DNA of 64,000 bases. It comes from Spinactinospora alkalitolerans. GTDB lineage: Bacteria; Actinomycetota; Actinomycetes; Streptosporangiales; Streptosporangiaceae. A program made the translations under genes and the position numbers. Shown here piece by piece: positions 9,105 to 16,621 of the stretch (its first letter is position 1; the number at the start of each line of letters is the position of its first letter). Under the pieces are notes generated by a model. That model ran no database searches, was not told the DNA's origin, and was given only the letters and a program-made list of their open reading frames with translations. The DNA lies in the NCBI RefSeq assembly GCF_013408795.1, contig NZ_JACCCC010000001.1:5704001-5768000 (forward strand), given 5' to 3'.

Positions 9105-10453
9105 GGCGCCCATCCCCGGGCTTCGCCGCCCACCAGGCGGGAGATGTCGAAGCCGTTCTCGGCGAGGGCGTCGATGGTGTCCGGGCTCGGCGGCGCGGCC
9201 GGAAGCAGGCCGCCGTCGCGGGCGCGACGGTAGATCTCGTTGGAGACCACCCGCCGACCTTCGGCGCCCACAACCTCGCGCACACTGGTCACCACCCGCT
9301 CCCCGGCCGGGGTGGCGGAGATGTGCACGACCAGGTGCACCGCCGTGGCGACCAGCAGCGCGGTCGCCTCCAACGGCAGCCGCTCGGCCGACTGGGCGGC
9401 ATAGGCCCCCAGTTTGGCGAACGCCCCCTCCGAGGAGGCGGCATGCACCGTAGTCAGGCTGCCGTCGTTGCCCTGGCTCATCGCGTTCAACAGCGGCACG
9501 GTTTCGCTACCGCGGGTCTCGCCCACGATCACCCGGTCCGGCGACATGCGCAGCGCCGCCCGCACCAGCTCGGCCACCGTCACCTCGCCCGCCCCTTCCA
9601 CGTTGGGTGGGCGGGCGTGCAGGGCCACCGCGTCCGGGTGCGCCCGGCGGTCGCGCTGCAGGCCCAGTTCGGCGACGTCTTCGATGGTGACGATGCGCTC
9701 CGATGATCCGATCTCCGCGGCCAGAGCGCGCAGCAGGGTGGTCTTGCCGGCCCCGGTGCCGCCGGTGATGACGATGTTGCGCCGAGCGCGCACCGCCGCG
9801 CGCAGCAGCGCCACCGCGACATCGTCCAACGTCCCGAGTCGGCGCAGTCGGCCCAGTGTGGTGGTGCGGTAGCGGTGCCGCCGGATGGAGACGACGGGGG
9901 CGTGGGCGACCTCCATGATCGCGTTCAGCCGGGACCCGTCGGCCAGCGGCATGTCCAGGATCGGCGCGGTCGGGTCGAACCGGCGCTCCCCCGAGGGAGA
10001 GTCGGCGGCGATGCGGCGCACCAGCGCCATCAGCTCCTCGTCATCGGCCACCACGGGCGGGCGCTGCTCGCGCCGGCCGTCGGCGTAGCGCACCCACACG
10101 TCGGTTCCGGTGAGGTTGATGTTTTCGATCTCGGGCTCGTCCAGCAGCTCCTGCAGCGGCCCCAGCCCGCACACCTGCGCCGCGGCGCGTCGGGTCACCG
10201 CCTGCTCGGTGGCCGCGTCCAGGACCGGGCGCCCCTGGCCCAGCGCCCGCTGCGCGGCCTCGTCCAGCACCTGGCGGATGGTGCGCTCGGCGCGGCGCCG
10301 GTACCCCTCCCCTCCCGGCGCATCGCCGTCGGCCACCGCCGTGCTCAACCGGCGCGTGGCCTCGGCGGCGACGTAGCGGCTCCACTCGGCGACGGTCTCG
10401 CTGAAGGCGGGATCGACCACGCGTGCCGGATCCTCGTGCAGCGGCTCGCTCAT
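9101..10453 (-). CDS. tadA: TadA/CpaF family secretion ATPase
   Basis: This 450-aa ATPase powers Flp pilus assembly. Visible motifs are a Walker A segment (ITGGTGAGKTTLLRAL, about residue 225), an Asp box (IVTIEDVAELGL), the TadA hallmark ALRMSPDRVIVGETRG (Walker B) and the His box SLTTVHAASS. The N terminus carries the usual helical domain. ATG 10453 overlaps the CpaE-like stop as ATGA. The much longer open frame to 11317 reads out of frame through the cpaE gene and is not real. Confidence 0.9.
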   Translation of the reverse strand: MSEPLHEDPARVVDPAFSETVAEWSRYVAAEATRRLSTAVADGDAPGGEGYRRRAERTIRQVLDEAAQRALGQGRPVLDAATEQAVTRRAAAQVCGLGPLQELLDEPEIENINLTGTDVWVRYADGRREQRPPVVADDEELMALVRRIAADSPSGERRFDPTAPILDMPLADGSRLNAIMEVAHAPVVSIRRHRYRTTTLGRLRRLGTLDDVAVALLRAAVRARRNIVITGGTGAGKTTLLRALAAEIGSSERIVTIEDVAELGLQRDRRAHPDAVALHARPPNVEGAGEVTVAELVRAALRMSPDRVIVGETRGSETVPLLNAMSQGNDGSLTTVHAASSEGAFAKLGAYAAQSAERLPLEATALLVATAVHLVVHISATPAGERVVTSVREVVGAEGRRVVSNEIYRRARDGGLLPAAPPSPDTIDALAENGFDISRLVGGEARGWAP

Positions 10454-11205
10454 GAGGCGTTCACCTCCGCCAGGTGCTGCCCGGACTCCTCGGCGTCGAT
10501 GATCGTGTGGGCCAGCCGACGGGCCGCGGCCAGCAGCGGGCGGCGCCGCGGACGAGCCTGGTGGTACTCGCCGCGCAGGAACGCCCCACCGCGTTCGTCG
10601 ACGGGGATCCGGCCCCACACCGGCGCCCCCACGGCACGGCTGACCTGCCCGGTCCCTCCGCTGCCGCCGACCACCACCAGCCCCAGGCCGCTGATGCCCA
10701 GCCGCAGCGCCGCGATGCTCTCCTTGGCCCGCTTCAACTGGGCCACATCGTCGCCGACCACCAGCAGGGCGACGTCGGCGAACGCGGCCAGGTGCACCGC
10801 CGGGGCGCGCGGAATCAGCCGCCCCAGGTCCACGACGGTCACCGTGTCGGTGACCGGCCGCAGCACGCCGGGATGCTGAGCCAGCAGCCGCACCGCGCCG
10901 CCGGCGCGGTCGGTCGTCACCGGCGCCGTGCACACCGACTGCCCGCCCGGCAGCCTCTGCGTGTGGTCCAGCAGTACGTCCTGCTGTTCCGCGGGGGTGA
11001 ACGCGGTGTCGTTGCGGGCCGTCGCGGCCAACTCCACCAGCCCCGGCCCGCTGGGCATGCGCCGCCACGCCGCCACGTCGCCGCCGGAGGCATCGGCCTC
11101 CACCATCACCGTCGGTACCCGCACCGGCCACATGCCCGCCAAGGCCAGCGCCAGCGTGGTCACCCCGGGAGCACCACCGAGCGAGAACAGCGCGATCGTG
11201 CGCAT
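10450..11205 (-). CDS. CpaE/TadZ-like MinD-family ATPase
   Basis: The 251-aa product begins with a deviant Walker A region (MRTIALFSLGGAPGVTTLAL) of the ParA/MinD type, followed by EADASGGD and VTVVDLGRLIPR segments. In Tad systems TadZ/CpaE localises the pilus machinery. The conserved lysines of a true ParA P-loop are replaced (GGAPGVTT), as is common in CpaE-like proteins. It is coupled to both neighbours by 1-4 base overlaps. Confidence 0.8.
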   Translation of the reverse strand: MRTIALFSLGGAPGVTTLALALAGMWPVRVPTVMVEADASGGDVAAWRRMPSGPGLVELAATARNDTAFTPAEQQDVLLDHTQRLPGGQSVCTAPVTTDRAGGAVRLLAQHPGVLRPVTDTVTVVDLGRLIPRAPAVHLAAFADVALLVVGDDVAQLKRAKESIAALRLGISGLGLVVVGGSGGTGQVSRAVGAPVWGRIPVDERGGAFLRGEYHQARPRRRPLLAAARRLAHTIIDAEESGQHLAEVNAS

Positions 11206-11912
11206 CAGCGCCCCCGCCCCGAGACCTCGACCACCGCCAGCGCATCAGCCGATGCCGCGCGGGCGACCTCGGCCGCATCGACGCCGTCCACGACCAGCTC
11301 CACCCGCGTCTCCTCACCGCCTTCCCCCGGCGGAGTCACCGTCTGCACCCGGGCCTCGATCACCTCAGAAGGCCCCGAGGCGGCAGCGGACTCCTCGGCG
11401 TCCGCAGAATCACCGCCGCCGTCGCCTTCGCCCTGCCCGGTGGTGATCAGGGAGACGTACGCACCGCTCCGCAGCGACTCCGGGACCCGGTTGTCGGCCA
11501 GGCTCGCGCTGACGACCGCCTCGCCCGCGCCCGGATGGTCCGCGTCGGCGCCCAGCGTTCCTTCCGCGATCGGCGCGTCCTCGCCGATCGGGGCGAGCAC
11601 CGTCCGCCCGATCAGCACGTCGAGCTGCGCGGCCGGAATCACCGCGAGACTCTCCCCGCCGGCGATCTCGGCGACCTGAAGGTCGCCCGCCCCCACCACG
11701 TGACCGGCCGGAAGATCACGGGCCGCGGCCACGATCCCGCTGCGCTGGTCCACCTGGCCCAGCGCGGTCACCACCGCCAGCGCGCCCAACACCATCAGCC
11801 CCGCACCGGCCGCCAGCCACCGCCAGCGCCGCGGCCCCGCGCCCAGCAGCCGCACCGGCTCCCGGCCGGTGTCCGGCTGTTCCCGGTCGGTCCTGTCCGC
11901 AACTCCCGCCAT
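11205..11912 (-). CDS. SAF-domain pilus assembly protein (CpaB/RcpC-like)
   Basis: The 235-aa protein has a cytoplasmic N terminus, one membrane helix (about residues 33-51), a SAF domain (VAARDLPAGHVVGAGDLQVAEI) and a C-terminal domain resembling RcpC/CpaB. These proteins anchor or guide the pilus in the envelope. The C-terminal half has an acidic Gly/Glu-rich insertion. The start at ATG 11912 is 42 bases after the upstream stop. Confidence 0.8.
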   Translation of the reverse strand: MAGVADRTDREQPDTGREPVRLLGAGPRRWRWLAAGAGLMVLGALAVVTALGQVDQRSGIVAAARDLPAGHVVGAGDLQVAEIAGGESLAVIPAAQLDVLIGRTVLAPIGEDAPIAEGTLGADADHPGAGEAVVSASLADNRVPESLRSGAYVSLITTGQGEGDGGGDSADAEESAAASGPSEVIEARVQTVTPPGEGGEETRVELVVDGVDAAEVARAASADALAVVEVSGRGR

Positions 11913-11954
11913 CTGGCCTGAACTCCCTCCGCAGCAGTTCAGGGCATCCCCCGT

Positions 11955-12785
11955 CTACCCCGCTGCCTCCACCAATCCCTGCGACTCGACCACATCGAAC
12001 TCCGCCGAGGACGAGGTCACCAGCGGATCGAGCTCACCGCCGTCGCCCTCCGAGGACTCCCACGTCACCTCCCAGGTGACATCCAGCCCAAGCTCGTATA
12101 CGCCGCCCGGCTCTCCGGCCGAGGCCCGCGTGTAGGTGTGGCCGCACTCCGGCGACGGCGCCGCCGGATCATCTCGCCCCACCACGAACGGCATCCCCGG
12201 ACCGGTGCAGGAGACGACCTCTCCATCGCCCATCGACCAGTCCGCGCTCCTCGGCGCCGCGGTCACCGACACCGACCCGCCGGGCACCTCGGCCCGCGCC
12301 GACTCCGGCCGCCACGTCTCCTCGTCCACCCACAGCCACACCGGCACCTGCACCAGCACCGGACCATCGGCGCCCGGGGACGTGGCGATTCCCGGCTCTG
12401 GCAACCGCAAGGAGTCCCGAGCGTCATCGGCAACGGCCTCCGGGGCGACGGCCTCACCGTCAGCGATCCCCGGCTGATCGAACGTCGTGGCGCACTCCTG
12501 CTCCCCCGGAGCGACCTCCTCACAATTCGGCTCGGCCTCCGCAGCGGCTTGAGGCAATCCCCCGCCTCCGGTGTCCGCGCCTCCAGAACCGTCACCTCTT
12601 GAATCGGAGGAGGATCCCGGTGAGTCCCGGCCGGACTCCGCGGAGACGTCGCAGCCGGGACCGCCGTTCGACCCGCACTCGGCACGGCCCAGGAACTCCG
12701 GATCATCAGCGAACGCCGGCGTGGCGAGGCAGACGGATCCGACTCCGGCGAAGATGAGAACAAGGACCGACCAGCGCCTCAACAT
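11955..12785 (-). CDS. Secreted acidic protein of the Tad operon
   Basis: The 276-aa product has a clear Sec signal peptide (MLRRWSVLVLIFAGVGSVCL, then ATPAFA). Low-complexity Gly/Ser/Glu-rich sequence follows, then a C-terminal domain with paired Trp residues and a few cysteines. Its ATG lies inside the last codons of the lipoprotein gene (7-base overlap). I recognise no enzymatic motif. Position suggests a cell-surface partner of the pilus. A related protein is often found next to actinobacterial SAF/CpaE genes, but its function is not known to me. Confidence 0.7.
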   Translation of the reverse strand: MLRRWSVLVLIFAGVGSVCLATPAFADDPEFLGRAECGSNGGPGCDVSAESGRDSPGSSSDSRGDGSGGADTGGGGLPQAAAEAEPNCEEVAPGEQECATTFDQPGIADGEAVAPEAVADDARDSLRLPEPGIATSPGADGPVLVQVPVWLWVDEETWRPESARAEVPGGSVSVTAAPRSADWSMGDGEVVSCTGPGMPFVVGRDDPAAPSPECGHTYTRASAGEPGGVYELGLDVTWEVTWESSEGDGGELDPLVTSSSAEFDVVESQGLVEAAG

Positions 12786-13327
12786 GTCCCCTGCTCCCAG
12801 ATCCGAAGCTGGGAGACCCGCCAGGCGAGCCCGTCATGGCTGACGGTCGCATCGACCTTGCGCGGCCGGTCCTCGTCGGGGGCTTCGCTTTCGGTGGGAC
12901 TGCTCTGGCCCTGCTCGACCCAACGGGAGTCGTCTACGCAGTCGAGGATGACGACGGTGTCGGGATCCGATGCCGGTGAGACCTCGGTGACATGGGGGTC
13001 CAACGCCGGTTCGCCGACAACGGTGACGCCGTCGTCGCCGGCGCCCTGCAGCGTCTGCCGCATCAGCGCAAGTGCGTCCCCGGACGCGTAGCGATCAAGG
13101 TCGGAAGGATCGGCTTCACCGTTGTGGGACGCCTCGATTACGACGTCCCACATGTTCTCGTAGGCTTCGAGACCCGCTTCCTCAACCGAACTCCCCGTGT
13201 CCGACGGCGTCGGGGACGGCGTGGGCGAAGGCGAGGATTCACTTCCTTCAAGCGCGGCGCAGCTCTGCAGCGCCGCCATCACCAACGCGCCACCGGCCAG
13301 TGTGGCGCCACGATGCCCGAAAGCCAT
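12779..13327 (-). CDS. Putative lipoprotein, first gene of the Tad operon
   Basis: The 182-aa product begins with a signal sequence ending LQSC, a plausible lipobox with the Cys as lipidation site. An Ser/Pro/Thr-rich linker follows (repeated SPTP units), then a globular domain with an NTF2-like look (EAYENMWDVVIEASHNGEAD; the terminal WRVSQLRIWEQGTC). It heads the operon; the promoter should lie in 13328-13540. Function is unknown, probably an envelope partner of the pilus. Confidence 0.65.
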   Translation of the reverse strand: MAFGHRGATLAGGALVMAALQSCAALEGSESSPSPTPSPTPSDTGSSVEEAGLEAYENMWDVVIEASHNGEADPSDLDRYASGDALALMRQTLQGAGDDGVTVVGEPALDPHVTEVSPASDPDTVVILDCVDDSRWVEQGQSSPTESEAPDEDRPRKVDATVSHDGLAWRVSQLRIWEQGTC

Positions 13328-13662
13328 CGGCTACCTCACTACGCGACTTCAACCTCACGCTTCCGCGCGGGGTGACGACGCTAGTACGCAGAGCGACGAC
13401 ATCCAATGGGGAGCAGCGCAGATATCGACCGAAAAACGGACCCCTCACTAAAAGGTAAGAAGCGTTCCTGAATACACAACAGACAGTTTCACTTTTACTG
13501 CAATCTCTCCAGCGAGACGAACGGCCGCCACCACGCTTCAGCGCACTCGGGTACGGAAGAGACCGCTACCTCGCTCAGTGCATTCCCGGACTTCTTCGGT
13601 TGCGGCCGTCGGCCTCGGCGAAGACGGTGACGACCGCGGCGACCATGTCCATTCGGACGGAT
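13328..13662. other. Intergenic region with the presumed Tad-operon promoter
   Basis: This stretch has lower GC, especially 13420-13500, and no credible coding frame. It lies upstream of the minus-strand lipoprotein gene and downstream of the minus-strand kinase. I cannot assign -10 or -35 boxes with confidence, and I see no strong terminator hairpin. Confidence 0.35.
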
Positions 13663-14199
13663 TCATCCGGTAACTGCCCCGCCTGTAGGGTGCCGGGTGA
13701 GCTTGAAGCGTGCCGTGAGCCGGTTGGCGGCGCGGCGGGACCGCACGATGTGGATCTCGGCGTGGGCGCCGTGTTCCAGGACCAGGTTGCGAACCCGAGG
13801 CCCCATGGTTTTGCGGTAGTTCCACACGTAGGTGATGAAACCCCAGTGGATGCGGTCGTAGACGCCGGTGGCGTCGTTCTGGCCGCCGCCGTGGGCGAGG
13901 CGGCGCTGCAGGATCCCCCACAGGCAGGTGAGCGGGCCGATGTCGAGAAAGACGACCGCGGTGGCGCGCTTGAGCCGGATGGGGAGAGTGGAGGCGAAGT
14001 TGCCGTCGATCACCCAACGCGGCTCGGCCACCAGTTCCTCTTGGGCGGCGGCGAACTCCTCCTGGGGCAGAGGATTCCACTCGTCGTCGTAGTAGACGGC
14101 GTCGAGATGGATGACCGGAGCGTTCAAAGCCGCCCCGAGCCTGCGGGCCATGGTGGTCTTACCGCTGCCACCGCAACCGATGATCGCGATCCGCTCCAC
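13663..14199 (-). CDS. P-loop kinase (adenylate-kinase-like / topology modulation family), copy 1
   Basis: The 178-aa protein opens with a Walker A motif (IAIIGCGGSGKTTMARRLG), then HLDAVYYDDEWNPL and WVIDGNFASTLPIR, the plan of the FlaR/adenylate-kinase-like small P-loop kinases. I choose GTG 14199 by alignment with the second copy at 28271; the longer frame adds 15 unsupported residues. A central 327-bp block is almost identical at the DNA level to that inverted copy, while the first 40 codons and the C-terminal 20 residues differ. The substrate is unknown. It stands alone here, with no adjacent gene in its direction. Confidence 0.8.
   Translation of the reverse strand: MERIAIIGCGGSGKTTMARRLGAALNAPVIHLDAVYYDDEWNPLPQEEFAAAQEELVAEPRWVIDGNFASTLPIRLKRATAVVFLDIGPLTCLWGILQRRLAHGGGQNDATGVYDRIHWGFITYVWNYRKTMGPRVRNLVLEHGAHAEIHIVRSRRAANRLTARFKLTRHPTGGAVTG
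13718..14044 (-). repeat. Long inverted repeat, left arm (partner 28426-28752)
   Basis: By eye, the reverse complement of this segment differs from 28426-28752 at only a handful of positions over 327 bp, while sequence on both sides diverges quickly. The two arms lie in opposite orientation about 14.4 kb apart, inside two kinase genes. The sharp borders suggest gene conversion or recent duplication of the core. Such a pair could support inversion of the intervening DNA. Confidence 0.8.
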
Positions 14200-14611
14200 A
14201 CCGGCAACGCTATCCCGAATGCGGGCGGATGCCGAAGGAATCACTCAACGGACAGGCGGAAGGATTCCATGGGAGTCTCGGCTCGTCTACAGCTCGGCGG
14301 GTACCGCCCTCCAGTCAACGCCTCCATAGCGGATTTCCCTCGGCTGGACGCAGTACTCCACGGCATTTGCAGGAAGGGCCGCGGTGGCGGGCCGGCTGGG
14401 AAGGAGGGACCGGCCACGGCATCCAGGAGTGGGAGAGGGGATGCCATATGTCGCCACCGCGGCGGCTGTGGGCCTGCGCGGCCACTGCCGGGGCAGTGGT
14501 GGTGGAACGGCTGTGGCCGCGCGGACGGTTGGGTCCCTGTGACCGCGGGAGGTCGAGCAGTACCGCCCCCGTTGTCGGCGCTGTTCGCCTCGGCCCCGCG
14601 GCCACAGGGGT
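14200..14611. other. Intergenic region, nothing recognised
   Basis: About 410 bp between the minus-strand kinase start and the minus-strand ATPase stop. Frames on both strands are open but lack the neighbouring genes' codon bias and a ribosome binding site. I see no RNA gene or repeat. It should hold the kinase promoter. Confidence 0.3.
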
Positions 14612-15148
14612 CTATCCGGCCGTGAGGCCGCTCGGTTGAGGTCGAACCCGGAGCTCGCCTTGGGCGGGGAGGACGCTGCGGGCCCAGGTCCGGGCGCACA
14701 CCAGGCCGGCCAGGACCGGCTGCGGCGGGAAGAGCTCGCTCAGCGGTAGGGCGAACCACACCGACTTGCCTCCATCGGGAAGTTCGGCGACTCCGCACCG
14801 CTGCCGAGCCAGTGCGGTCACCATCGGCAGGCCCCATCCCGATCCCGCCGGCGCATCGACATCGGCCGGATCGATCGGTGACGGCAGGACCGGACGCGTG
14901 CGTCCGGCGTCGTGGACCTCGACCACCACACAGCCCAGGTCACTGGGCCACGCCAGCACCGCGACCGGTCCCGCACCGTGTCTGAGCGCATTGGTGGCCA
15001 GCTCGCTGGCCATGATCTCGGCATCGCCGAGGCGTTCGACCGACACGCCCAGGCGCCGGAGTCGCGCCGTGACCCGTGTGCGCGCCTGCGCGACGTGCTG
15101 TCCGCCGGGCCTCACCCAACGGGCGACGACATCATCCGTATCATCCAT
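14612..15148 (-). CDS. RsbW-like anti-sigma/HATPase_c protein
   Basis: The 178-aa product is a GHKL-type ATPase of the RsbW family. The N box is visible as MASELATNALRHG, the G1 region as VVVEVHDAGRTRPVL and the G2 region as GSGWGLPMVTALA. In actinobacteria these proteins bind partner regulators or sigma factors; many are orphans next to WhiJ-type XRE/DUF397 pairs, as here. ATG 15148 has GGAGGAG close upstream and gives a family-length protein. The C-terminal 45 residues past the ATPase fold are not conserved in any way I can see. It is transcribed divergently from the XRE gene. Confidence 0.8.
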   Translation of the reverse strand: MDDTDDVVARWVRPGGQHVAQARTRVTARLRRLGVSVERLGDAEIMASELATNALRHGAGPVAVLAWPSDLGCVVVEVHDAGRTRPVLPSPIDPADVDAPAGSGWGLPMVTALARQRCGVAELPDGGKSVWFALPLSELFPPQPVLAGLVCARTWARSVLPAQGELRVRPQPSGLTAG

Positions 15149-15383
15149 GACTCCTCCAGGTCGGCTTCGCCCGCGGCAGAGCACCACGGAGAGACAAGTG
15201 CCGTACGCAACGAGCAACAAGCTATCTCGCTCTACGCCATTCGTCCAGTGCCATTGGCACTGAGATAGTCTCTACAGGTAATGAAGGTGAACGACATCAG
15301 CGGAAGACGACTCGTCTTCCCGGTCCGGGCACGGGCACAATGACGTAGCGCAAGTGGCACCACACAGGGCACGGAGGAAGCGC

Positions 15384-16250
15384 ATGCCGCCGATCCAGGC
15401 ACCCACCATCCGCCTTCGCCAGCTCGGCATGGAGCTGCGCAAATGGCGCGAGCACGCCGAGGTCAAGCTGGAGGAGGCCGCCGCGCACCTGGAGTGCTCC
15501 ACCACCCGGGTCAGCCGGATCGAACTGGCCAAGGCCAAGCCGCGCATCCGCGACGTCCGCGACCTCTGCGAGCTTTACGAGGTCCCCGAGCATCTGCGCG
15601 CGCAGCTCATCCAGCTCGCCCGCGACGCCCAGACGCCGGGCTGGTGGACCGAGTACGAAGACGTCCTGTCAGCCGAGTTCGGCTCCTACATGGGAATGGA
15701 GCACGAGGCCGCCTCTCTGCGCGCCTACGAGGCCCAGCTCGTGCACGGTCTGCTGCAGACCAGCGCCTACGCCCGCGCGGTCCTGCACGAGACCTCCCTC
15801 GGCCTCGCCGAAGACGACGAGGAGCTGCAACGCCGACTCGCGCTGCGCCTCAAGCGTCAGCAACTCCTCGACCGCACCACCCCGCCGTTCCGGCTCGGGC
15901 TCGTGCTCGACGAAGCCGTCATCCGCCGCCCCGTCGGCGGAACCGCGGTCATGCGCGACCAGCTCACCCACCTGCTGGAGGCCGGTGAGCGCCCCAACAT
16001 CACCCTGCAGGTCCTGCCCTTCGCCAAGGGGGCGCACGCGGCCCTGGACGGCCCCTTCTACCTCATCGGCTTCCCCGCCCCGACCCACCCCGACGTGGTC
16101 TATGTAGAGTCCCAAGGGGGCAACGCATACCTGGAGAAACCCGACCAGGTCGAACGCCACACCCGGATGTTCGAACTGCTCACCTCCGATGCCCTCAGCA
16201 GGGAGGACACCCGCGCCTTCCTCCACCGAGCGATCAAGGAGCTGCGATGA
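15384..16250 (+). CDS. XRE-family regulator with DUF5753 (WhiJ-like)
   Basis: The 288-aa protein has an N-terminal helix-turn-helix (LRKWREHAEVKLEEAAAHLE, then CSTTRVSRIE) and the DUF5753 ligand-like domain (AYEAQLVHGLLQTSAYARAV; LQVLPFAKGAHAALDGPF; DVVYVES). WhiJ-type regulators are paired with DUF397 partners and control development or antibiotic synthesis in Streptomyces. ATG 15384 has GGAGG upstream and is preferred to 15354. Its stop overlaps the DUF397 start as ATGA. Confidence 0.9.
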   Translation: MPPIQAPTIRLRQLGMELRKWREHAEVKLEEAAAHLECSTTRVSRIELAKAKPRIRDVRDLCELYEVPEHLRAQLIQLARDAQTPGWWTEYEDVLSAEFGSYMGMEHEAASLRAYEAQLVHGLLQTSAYARAVLHETSLGLAEDDEELQRRLALRLKRQQLLDRTTPPFRLGLVLDEAVIRRPVGGTAVMRDQLTHLLEAGERPNITLQVLPFAKGAHAALDGPFYLIGFPAPTHPDVVYVESQGGNAYLEKPDQVERHTRMFELLTSDALSREDTRAFLHRAIKELR

Positions 16251-16456
16251 CGACCGACCGCACCGGCGCCGACCTGGAATGGCGCAAGGCCACCGCCAGC
16301 CAGGGCTCCAGCGGCTGCGTCGAAATCGCCCACACCGACGACGGCACCCTCGTCCGCGACTCCAAGAACCCCGACGCCGGCCACCTCTTCTTCACCCCCC
16401 ACGAATGGGCCTGCTTCCTCGACGGCGCCGCCAAGGGCGAGTTCCACCACGGTTAA
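16247..16456 (+). CDS. DUF397 small partner protein
   Basis: The 69-aa product has the DUF397 pattern LEWRKATASQGSSGCVEIAH, then VRDSKNPDAGHLFFT and a final EWACFL. DUF397 proteins act with the adjacent WhiJ-like XRE regulator, probably as antagonist or co-regulator. Translational coupling to the XRE gene by a 4-base overlap fits that pairing. Confidence 0.9.
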   Translation: MTTDRTGADLEWRKATASQGSSGCVEIAHTDDGTLVRDSKNPDAGHLFFTPHEWACFLDGAAKGEFHHG

Positions 16457-16621
16457 TCCGGTCGGCCTTCCGCCGTCCTGCCGTGGAGAAGCCGCGCCAC
16501 AGAGGCGCAGTCTCGGAACCGACACAGCCCGGGCTTTCTTCGAAGGGCCGATACGGAAAGACGGAAAGCAGGCGGCCTCGGCGGCCAGGCCACCGAATTC
16601 CCGTGTGAGGGCACGCGGTTG

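Noticed and set aside
9101-11317. 738-aa reading for TadA
   Set aside because: The N-terminal 288 residues are low-complexity Gly/Arg sequence antiphase to the CpaE-like gene. ATG 10453 overlaps the CpaE stop and gives a normal TadA.
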